The translations under genes and the position numbers were made by a program. 45,578 bases of DNA, from positions 1 to 45,578 of the forward strand of contig JAOBAU010000448.1 in the NCBI GenBank assembly GCA_025463165.1, in the 5' to 3' direction. A model generated the notes under the pieces. It saw only the letters and a list, made by a program, of their open reading frames with translations, had not been told where the DNA came from and did not search any database. Shown here in pieces: positions 38,646-45,578 of this stretch; positions within the stretch are counted from its first letter, which is position 1; each line of letters opens with the position of its first letter. The DNA is from Acidobacteriota bacterium (GTDB taxonomy: Bacteria; Acidobacteriota; Thermoanaerobaculia; Gp7-AA8).

Positions 38646-40127
38646 TCAGTCGCGCGGCTTCGCGATCTTCATCAACGCGTAATAGACAACGAGCGCCACG
38701 CCGAACCCGACGAACCACGCGTAGTCGTACAGCCCTTTCATCGACGGCACGAATCTCCCGATCCACGCGAAGAAGCAGGCGATCAGCGTCGCGACGACCG
38801 CGCGCCAGTTCCATCCCTTCGCATACCGATACTCGCCGGTTTCGCGATAGAGATCGGGCAGCGCGAGGTTCTTGTCGCGGATCAGCCAGTAATCGGCGAT
38901 GAGCACGCCGGCAATCGATCCGAGACCGCCGGAGTAGGCGACCAGCCAGTCGAAGATGTAGCCCGATGGATCGGCGATCAGCCGCCAGGGCTGCATGATG
39001 ATGCCGAGGATGCCGGTGATCAGGCCGCCGGTCCGGAACGAGATCCATTTCGGGAAGGCGTTCGCGAAATCGTTCGCGGGCGAGACCACATTCGCGGCGA
39101 TGTTCACCGACAGCGTCGCGACCACGATCGTGAACATCGAGATCGCGATCACCCACACCTGCGTGAAGTGGCCGACGAGCACGATCGGATCCCACAGCTC
39201 GCTCATTTTGGACTGCGGATAGATGACGACGGCGGCGGACGTGATGATCACCCCCATCGCGGCGAAGAGCGTCATCGTCGACGGCAGCGCGACCGACTGT
39301 CCGATGACCTGCTCGCGCTGGCTGCGGCCGAAGCGGGTGAAGTCGGGCATGTTCAGCGACAGCGTCGCCCAGAAACCGATCATGCCGGTCAGCGACGGAA
39401 TGAAGACCGGCCTGAACTCTGCCCACGTCCGGAGCTTGCCGGGATGATCGATGAGATATCCGAGTCCGCCGGCGCGCCAGACCGCCCACGCGAGGAGCAG
39501 CGCGGTCATGACGAGCACGAATGGCGCGGCCCAGTTCTCGACGCGGCGCAGCAGATCCATGCCGCGATAGATGATGTAGATGTTCATCCCCCAGAAGAGC
39601 ATGAAGGAGAACCATTGCGTCGTCGGGTGACCGCCGAATGAACCGAGGAGGTTCGTCCAGCCGGGGACGATCGCGCCGAAAAGTGTTTGCAGCGCCTGGC
39701 CGCCGATCCACGCCTGAATACCGAACCAGCCGCAGGCGACGATCGCGCGCATCAGCGCGGGAAGATTCGAACCGTACGTGCCGTAGGCAGCACGCGCGAA
39801 GACGGGAAACGGGATCCCGTACTTCGTGCCGGGATGCGAGTTGAGCAGGATCGGGATGAGCACGATGATGTTGCCGAGGAGGATGGTGAGGAGCGCCTGC
39901 CACCAGTTCATGCCCGAGCTGATGAGAGCCGACGACATCATGTTCGTCGGGATGCAGTGCGCCCTCGAGATCCAGAGCGCGGCGTAGTTGTAGGTCGTCC
40001 AGTCGCGCTTCGCCACCGGCACCGGCGCGAGGTCTTCGCTGTAGAGCGGGCTCGATTCGATCGAGGTGTGGTCGCGCAACTCGACGCGGCCATCGTCGTG
40101 CTGGATCACTTCTGCTGTGTTCGGCAT
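38646..40127 (-). CDS. NCS1-family transporter (cytosine/uracil/hydantoin/allantoin type)
   Basis: KRDWTTYNYAALWISRAHCIPTNMMSSALISSGMNWWQALLTILLGN, LNSHPGTKYGIPFPVFARAAYGTYG. Confidence 0.94.
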   Translation of the reverse strand: MPNTAEVIQHDDGRVELRDHTSIESSPLYSEDLAPVPVAKRDWTTYNYAALWISRAHCIPTNMMSSALISSGMNWWQALLTILLGNIIVLIPILLNSHPGTKYGIPFPVFARAAYGTYGSNLPALMRAIVACGWFGIQAWIGGQALQTLFGAIVPGWTNLLGSFGGHPTTQWFSFMLFWGMNIYIIYRGMDLLRRVENWAAPFVLVMTALLLAWAVWRAGGLGYLIDHPGKLRTWAEFRPVFIPSLTGMIGFWATLSLNMPDFTRFGRSQREQVIGQSVALPSTMTLFAAMGVIITSAAVVIYPQSKMSELWDPIVLVGHFTQVWVIAISMFTIVVATLSVNIAANVVSPANDFANAFPKWISFRTGGLITGILGIIMQPWRLIADPSGYIFDWLVAYSGGLGSIAGVLIADYWLIRDKNLALPDLYRETGEYRYAKGWNWRAVVATLIACFFAWIGRFVPSMKGLYDYAWFVGFGVALVVYYALMKIAKPRD

Positions 40128-40130
40128 GGC

Positions 40131-40165
40131 GGCGATTGTAGCGCGGCGCTGAACGTACAATCGCC
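40131..40165. promoter_or_regulatory. Divergent promoter region: inverted repeat GGCGATTGTA-N15-TACAATCGCC with a TACAAT box on each strand
   Basis: Arms 40131-40140 and 40156-40165 perfectly complementary; TACAAT lies 7 nt (minus) and 8 nt (plus) before the two start codons. Confidence 0.6.
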
Positions 40166-40169
40166 GGTC

Positions 40170-41867
40170 ATGAAACGACTGCTGCTCGCCGCTCTGATCA
40201 CGCTCGCCGTCGCGCTTCCCGCATTCGCCGCATCGAAAAAAGCACCGGCGAAACCGTTCTCCGTCGTCGAAGCATCGATCACCGACATGCAGGCGGCGCT
40301 GCGCGACGGCCGCGTCACATCGCACGAGCTCGTGCAGCAATACCTCACCCGCATCGCGACGTACGACGCGAAGCTGCACGCCGTCATCACCGTCAATCCG
40401 CGTGCACTCGAAGAGGCTGACGAGCGCGATCGCGAGCGCGCCTCCGGGAAGATTCGCGGTCCGCTGCACGGCATTCCGGTCGCGCTGAAAGACAACATCC
40501 ATACGACCGACATGCCGACCACCGGCGGCGCGCTGGCGTTCGCCGAGCTCGTGCCGCCGTACGAAGCGACGATCACGAAGAACCTGCGCGATGCCGGCGC
40601 GATCATCATCGCCAAGACGCAGATGACCGAGCTCGCCAACTGGGTCGCCGGCAATCCGTCGATGCCGAACAACTACAACTCGCTGAATGGCTACGGCTTC
40701 AATCCGTACGATCCGCGACGCGATCCGCGCGAGGCGACGAACGATGGACGTCCCGTGCTGAACACCGGCGGCTCGAGCTCGGGCGTCGGCACCGCGGCGA
40801 GCTTCTGGGCGGCGAACGTCGGGACGGAAACGTCGGGTTCGATTCTCAGTCCGTCGAACCAGAACATGCTCGCCGCCGTGAAGCCGACCGTCGGCCGCAT
40901 CTCGCGCTACGGCGTCATCCCGATCACCGCCGATCAGGACACGCCCGGCCCGATGGCGAAGTTCGTCACCGACGCCGCGATCATGCTCGGCGCGCTCGAA
41001 AGCGCATCGCCCGATCCGAACGATCCGGCGACGAAGAACTGCGCGCCGGTGCGCGACTACACGCAATTCCTGAAGAAGGATGGATTGAAGGGCGCACGCA
41101 TCGGCATTCCACGCGTCGGCTATTACGACAAGATCACGCTCCCCGGCACCGACAAGCCGCGCGGCGGACTGAATCCCGAGCAGACGAAAGCGATGAACGA
41201 GGCCATCGAAGTGCTGAAGCAGCAGGGGGCGGTGATCGTCGATCCGGCCGACATCCCGTCAGTCGTCGACAAGGATCCGAAGAACAACTTCTGGCTGTGG
41301 GGCGTCTGCGGCGACATGGATGACGTCAAAGAGAAGAAATGCTCCGTCGATCTCGCGTATGGAATGGAGCGCGATTTCAACGCGTGGCTGAAGTCGCTCG
41401 GAGATCGCGCGCCGGTGAAGTCGCTCACCGATCTGCGCGAATGGAACACGAATCATTCGAAGGCGGGGGCGATCAAATACGGACAGTCGCTGCTCGACAT
41501 CTCCGATGCGATGGATCAGGAGCTGTTCCGCGCGCGCTACGAATCGGATCGCGCAAACGATCTTCGGCTCACCGCGACGCACGGAATCGACGAGGTGATG
41601 AAGGCGCAGAATCTCGACGCGCTGTTGTTTCCCGGTCCGGGCGGCGCATCGATCGCTGCACGTCCCGGCTATCCGACCGTGATCGTGCCGTTCGCGACGA
41701 TTCCGAATGCGCCGACGCCGGCGTTTCCCGAGACGTTCAAGGCGAAGCCGCAGCCGTACGGAGTCAGCTTCACCGGCATGGCGTGCAGCGAGCCGACACT
41801 GCTGCGTCTGGCGTATGCGTTCGAGCAGGCGACGAAGCGTCGCGTCGCACCGGCTTCAACTCCGTAA
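40170..41867 (+). CDS. Secreted amidase (amidase signature family)
   Basis: Signal peptide; LHGIPVALKDNIHTTDMPTTGG, NTGGSSSGVGTAASFWAANVGTETSGSILSPS. Confidence 0.95.
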   Translation: MKRLLLAALITLAVALPAFAASKKAPAKPFSVVEASITDMQAALRDGRVTSHELVQQYLTRIATYDAKLHAVITVNPRALEEADERDRERASGKIRGPLHGIPVALKDNIHTTDMPTTGGALAFAELVPPYEATITKNLRDAGAIIIAKTQMTELANWVAGNPSMPNNYNSLNGYGFNPYDPRRDPREATNDGRPVLNTGGSSSGVGTAASFWAANVGTETSGSILSPSNQNMLAAVKPTVGRISRYGVIPITADQDTPGPMAKFVTDAAIMLGALESASPDPNDPATKNCAPVRDYTQFLKKDGLKGARIGIPRVGYYDKITLPGTDKPRGGLNPEQTKAMNEAIEVLKQQGAVIVDPADIPSVVDKDPKNNFWLWGVCGDMDDVKEKKCSVDLAYGMERDFNAWLKSLGDRAPVKSLTDLREWNTNHSKAGAIKYGQSLLDISDAMDQELFRARYESDRANDLRLTATHGIDEVMKAQNLDALLFPGPGGASIAARPGYPTVIVPFATIPNAPTPAFPETFKAKPQPYGVSFTGMACSEPTLLRLAYAFEQATKRRVAPASTP

Positions 41868-41895
41868 TGTCATCGTTCTTGCAGTAAGCTTCGTC

Positions 41896-42026
41896 CGGCT
41901 GGGGAGTAGCTACCCTTCGTTGGGCTGATCCGTCGTCAACACGTTGCGAAAGCTTCCGGCGGATCAATCGCGCTGACGCGCGAAGGCGAGACCACCGCGA
42001 TGAATCATCGTGGGGTCTCGCTTTTT
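41896..42026 (+). ncRNA. yybP-ykoY (Mn2+-sensing) riboswitch with terminator expression platform
   Basis: Conserved GGGGAGTAGC (41901-41910), CGTCGTCAACAC, CCGGCGGATCAA, GCTGACGCGCGAAGGCGAGACC; lies before a TerC gene; followed by a hairpin and TTTTT. Confidence 0.9.
41986..42026 (+). terminator. Intrinsic terminator of the riboswitch expression platform
   Basis: GCGAGACC (41986-41993) pairs with GGTCTCGC (42014-42021), inner CGATG/CATCG stem, then TTTTT. Confidence 0.85.
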
Positions 42027-42054
42027 CATTTTGCGCGGCTCCATCGGAGGAACT

Positions 42055-42966
42055 GTGCAACTCGGTATCTGGCCCTGGGTTTTCTTCAACCTTGCTGTCC
42101 TCGCGCTCCTCGCTCTCGACCTCGGCGTGTTCCATCGCAAAGTGCACGTCGTCTCGGTGCGCGAAGCGCTCACCTGGAGCGCCGTCTGGATCGCTCTGTC
42201 ACTCGCGTTCAATGCGCTCGTCTACTTCTGGCTCGGCAGCGGTCCGGCGCTCGAGTTCCTCACCGGATACGTGATCGAGAAGTCGCTCAGCGTCGACAAC
42301 ATCTTCGTCATCGTGCTGATCTTCGCCTTCTTCCGCGTGCCGGCAGAGCTGCAGCACCGCGTCCTCTTCTGGGGCATCCTCGGCGCGCTCGTGATGCGCG
42401 GCGGCTTCATCGCCGCCGGCGCCGCGCTGCTCGAACACTTCCACTGGGTGATCTACATCTTCGGCGGATTCCTCGTCATCACCGGAATCCGAATGGCGCT
42501 CGAACGCGACGAATCATTCGACCCCGCCGACAGCATGATGATGCGCATCGCCAAACGGATCCTGCCGGTGTCGAACGACTACGACGGACAGCGTTTCTTC
42601 ACGCGTGTGAACGGACGCCGCGCCGCGACGCCGCTCCTGCTCGCGCTGCTGATCGTCGAGTCGACCGACCTGATCTTCGCCGTCGATTCGATCCCCGCGA
42701 TCTTCGCGGTGACGTCGAATCCATTCATCGTCTACACCTCAAACGTCTGCGCAATCCTCGGCCTTCGCTCGCTCTACTTCGCACTCGCCGGAATGATGTC
42801 GAAGTTCATCTACCTGAAGCTCGGACTCTCGGCCGTGCTGACGTTCGTCGGCGTGAAGATGCTTCTCGCGGGCGTGTGGCAGATGCCGACGCTGGTGTCG
42901 CTCGGCGTGATCATCGGGATTCTGGCGATTGCGGTGATCGCATCGATGGTGAAGCAGCAGAAGTGA
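42055..42966 (+). CDS. TerC/Alx-family integral membrane protein
   Basis: GYVIEKSLSVDNIFVIVLIFAFF, LLIVESTDLIFAVDSIPAIFAVT, FIVYTSNVCAILGLRSLYF; GTG start with GGAGG 4 nt upstream. Confidence 0.93.
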   Translation: MQLGIWPWVFFNLAVLALLALDLGVFHRKVHVVSVREALTWSAVWIALSLAFNALVYFWLGSGPALEFLTGYVIEKSLSVDNIFVIVLIFAFFRVPAELQHRVLFWGILGALVMRGGFIAAGAALLEHFHWVIYIFGGFLVITGIRMALERDESFDPADSMMMRIAKRILPVSNDYDGQRFFTRVNGRRAATPLLLALLIVESTDLIFAVDSIPAIFAVTSNPFIVYTSNVCAILGLRSLYFALAGMMSKFIYLKLGLSAVLTFVGVKMLLAGVWQMPTLVSLGVIIGILAIAVIASMVKQQK

Positions 42967-43713
42967 TCATCGATTGATGACCATCGAGAACTTGTCGAGT
43001 TGCTGCTCTCCCTTCTCACCCACTCCGTAAAGAATCACTTTGTACGAGCCGGGCGCGAGGAAGGGGCGCGGCACGAGGATGACGAACGTATCGTTGTCGC
43101 GTTCAGCGAGCGGGCCGCTCTTCCACAGCGAACGATCGTGTGCGTCGACGATCTCCAGCTTGTACGCGGAGAAGATCGGTTGCGACATCAGCGGTGTGAC
43201 GAGCGTGTACGCATCGCCGCCGGGCGTCAGCGTTGCGGTCGTTCCTCCGCCGCGATCGCGGTCGTCCGGCGAGAGATATCGCGACTCGGAAGCAACGCGC
43301 GGACGCCCGAGCTCCGATCGCGCCTGCCAGAGCAACGCGCCGAAGGCCAGCGCGATCGCAGCCGCGAGCGCGCTCGTGATGCGCCAGAACTGCAGCACGC
43401 GCGCGCCCGGTTGAACCGGCGCGGGCAGGTACAGATGTTCCTGCAGCGCGCCCCATCGCCGCTTCAGTTCATCATCGGAAACGTAGCCAGGCTCACCCGG
43501 CTTTGCTTCGCCGTCGGGGAACGGCGCGGTCATCGTTTGCGCCAGATCGGGATAGAGGGCCAGCAGTTCGCGAACCCGCTCTTCTTGCTCCGGCGACAGC
43601 TCGCCGCGACTGTACGCGAGCATCTCTCTCGCTGTCGGCGGATCGCCGAGCCGGCCGCGTTCCTCATCGAGCATCCTGCGATGCGCGTCGTGCAATTCGG
43701 ATTTCGTGATCAT
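42967..43713 (-). CDS. Putative anti-sigma factor (single TM), translationally coupled to an ECF sigma gene
   Basis: Cytosolic N-terminus, one TM (ITSALAAAIALAFGALLW), periplasmic C-terminus; ATGA overlap with the sigma gene. Confidence 0.65.
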   Translation of the reverse strand: MITKSELHDAHRRMLDEERGRLGDPPTAREMLAYSRGELSPEQEERVRELLALYPDLAQTMTAPFPDGEAKPGEPGYVSDDELKRRWGALQEHLYLPAPVQPGARVLQFWRITSALAAAIALAFGALLWQARSELGRPRVASESRYLSPDDRDRGGGTTATLTPGGDAYTLVTPLMSQPIFSAYKLEIVDAHDRSLWKSGPLAERDNDTFVILVPRPFLAPGSYKVILYGVGEKGEQQLDKFSMVINR

Positions 43714-44276
43714 TCGTCGTCCTCCGGGAGCTCGTTGTCATCTCCCAGTCGTTCGCGCAGAAGGCGCTTCGCGTCGCGCAGTCTCGAACGCACCGCGTCC
43801 ATCGAGATCCGCAGCGCCTTGCCGATCTCTCCGTATTTGAAATCCTCGAGCCAGAGCTGCATGCACTGGCGTTGACCCGATGGCAGCTCCGCGATCGCGT
43901 CGTGCAGCAGTTTTCGCTGCAGCGCGTCCTGTTGGCGATCGGCGTAGTCGCGCTCCGGCGGTGCGGCCGGCTCGTACTGACTGAAATCGGGATCGTCGAT
44001 ATTGATCGTTTTCGCGCTGCGCTTTGCCGTATGCAGTGACCGCAGCCGATTGAACGCGACGTTCCGCGCGATCGTCTCGAGGAACGCCCATTCGGCTTCA
44101 CCTCGATACTCATCCATCGCTTCAAAGAATTTCAGGAACGTGTCCTGCGCCAGCTCCTCGGCTTCCTCTTCAGGCAACCGGAACGCGCGCACGTAGAAGT
44201 AGATGATCCGCCGATAGTACTTCGCGTAAAGTGCGCTGAACCGGTCGCCATCACGGCTGCCAAATCGCGTCGTCAT
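43710..44276 (-). CDS. ECF-type RNA polymerase sigma factor
   Basis: FYVRAFRLPEEEAEELAQDTFLKFFEAMDEYRGEAEWAFLETIARNVAFNRLR; sigma4 ELPSGQRQCMQLWLEDFKYGEIGKALRISMDAVRSRLRDAKRLL. Confidence 0.93.
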   Translation of the reverse strand: MTTRFGSRDGDRFSALYAKYYRRIIYFYVRAFRLPEEEAEELAQDTFLKFFEAMDEYRGEAEWAFLETIARNVAFNRLRSLHTAKRSAKTINIDDPDFSQYEPAAPPERDYADRQQDALQRKLLHDAIAELPSGQRQCMQLWLEDFKYGEIGKALRISMDAVRSRLRDAKRLLRERLGDDNELPEDDE

Positions 44277-44315
44277 CGGCCGGTCTCGTTCCCGCGAGCG
44301 TATCCTGGTTGGCGC

Positions 44316-45578
44316 GTGAAAAAGCTTGTCTTCATTGCCGTCGTCCTCTGCAGCTGCGCAATGGCCTGCCGCAAAGAAGACACGGACGGGGTGAAAGGGT
44401 GGCGCCGTACCACCGAGTCGCGTTTCGCCGGGGTGACGTGGCAGCCGTGTAAGAACGGTCACTGCGCCAACACAGTCGCGACGACGAACCGCTCGTGCAA
44501 CAGTCTGCTTGCCACTCGCGCGGCAGCAGTGAAGCTGTTTCTTTCCAGCGATTCCTGCATCGACCATGCAATCGCCGCCCTCGAGAATTTCGCCGCTGCG
44601 GATACGGCGGCAAGGAGCGATCTGGCCGCGGCGTATTACGCTCGCGCACAACGCGATCAGCAACCGCTCGATCTGCTCCGTTCTCTCGATGCGGCAGAGG
44701 GCAATGCAGCTCCCGCGCTCTTCAATCGCGCACTCGCGCAGGAAGCGCTCGGCCTCAGCGAAGACGCAATCGCGTCATGGCAGCAATTCCTGAAACTCGA
44801 CCGCACCGAATGGACAACTGACGCTCGCGAACACCTCGCGCAATTGCACGCCATCGCAGCGCAGGACGCCACCGCACAATGGAATGACGCGAAGGAAAAA
44901 CTACGCGATGCGTTGCGCCGTCAGGATCGCGCGGCGGTGGCTGCGCTGATCGCGGACCTGCCGTTCAGTGCGCAGAAATACTTCGAGGAAATCGCGCTGC
45001 CGCAATGGGCGGCTGACCCGGCACCGGAACATTTCGACGAGGTGCGCCTGCTGGCGACGGAGTTATCCCAGCGACTGAAGGATCCGTTCGATGTGGAGTC
45101 TATTCAAGCGATCGAGCGTGCGTCGGGCCGGAATGGAATCACGCTGCGTGAGGCGCATCTCCGCCTCGCCGACGCGCGGCGAAATACGCATGTATACAAG
45201 ACGAGGACTGCCGCTGAAGCGTATGCACAGGCGGCGGCGATGTTTGCAAGTGCCGGCAGTCCTTTTCGCCTGCTCGCAGACCTCGGGAACGCCAACTCTC
45301 TCCGGTTCGATCATCCCGATACAGCGCTCGCCATTGTGAACGAGCTCGAGGCAACGGTCCGGAAACGCAACTACCCGCATCTGCTCGCGCGCATTCATGG
45401 CAATCGCTCGAATCTCCTGTTCTATGAAGGCCATCCAATTGAAGCGTTGTCCGATCTGGAGAGTGCGCTCGCCGAATACGAGCCGCTCGGCGATCAGGAA
45501 AGTATCGACAACAATGCCCTCGCGGCGATCGGACTTCACCGAACGGCAGGACAGCTCGACGTCGCGTGGCGCGAGGCT
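44316..45578 (+). CDS. TPR-rich putative lipoprotein, probably N-terminal part of a CHAT-domain protein (3' truncated)
   Basis: GTG KKLVFIAVVLCSCAMACRKED...; frame open to the last base (421 codons); SDLAAAYYARAQ...APALFNRALAQEALGLSEDAIASWQQFLKLD. Absent from the ORF track because it has no stop. Confidence 0.75.
   Translation, partial: MKKLVFIAVVLCSCAMACRKEDTDGVKGWRRTTESRFAGVTWQPCKNGHCANTVATTNRSCNSLLATRAAAVKLFLSSDSCIDHAIAALENFAAADTAARSDLAAAYYARAQRDQQPLDLLRSLDAAEGNAAPALFNRALAQEALGLSEDAIASWQQFLKLDRTEWTTDAREHLAQLHAIAAQDATAQWNDAKEKLRDALRRQDRAAVAALIADLPFSAQKYFEEIALPQWAADPAPEHFDEVRLLATELSQRLKDPFDVESIQAIERASGRNGITLREAHLRLADARRNTHVYKTRTAAEAYAQAAAMFASAGSPFRLLADLGNANSLRFDHPDTALAIVNELEATVRKRNYPHLLARIHGNRSNLLFYEGHPIEALSDLESALAEYEPLGDQESIDNNALAAIGLHRTAGQLDVAWREA

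Overview
High-GC bacterial chromosomal window with about 35 supported protein genes, no rRNA, tRNA or CRISPR array, and no recognisable transposase. Tandem 'VWFA-related' secreted proteins, an Oar-type TonB-dependent receptor and a tricorn-type protease suggest an Acidobacteriota-like host (inference only). Main blocks: (1) DHS-like enzyme and two VWFA paralogs, 2-5057; (2) a tightly coupled six-gene minus-strand operon, TonB receptor > SDR > KAS III-like > alpha/beta hydrolase > AMP-ligase > TetR (12476-5111), with a good sigma70 promoter and a perfect palindromic operator candidate; (3) PspA, a coiled-coil protein, a V4R-like protein and an MBL-rhodanese protein, interspersed with heptad-built inverted repeats; (4) MarR/ClC and cNMP-DUF1003; (5) a six-gene MFP/ABC/NtrC/HK export cassette with a candidate sigma54 promoter; (6) MMSDH, a fulvocin-C-like Cys8 secreted protein, a tricorn protease and divergent NCS1 permease/amidase; (7) a yybP-ykoY (Mn2+) riboswitch before terC; (8) ECF sigma/anti-sigma divergent from a TPR protein (probably CHAT type) that runs off the window end. 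Best leads: the TonB-KAS III operon whose KAS III lacks the canonical His and Asn, the fulvocin-like Cys8 module, and a recurrent TANNNT box 6-11 nt before start codons that suggests frequent leaderless transcription. All family calls come from reading motifs by eye; no search was run.
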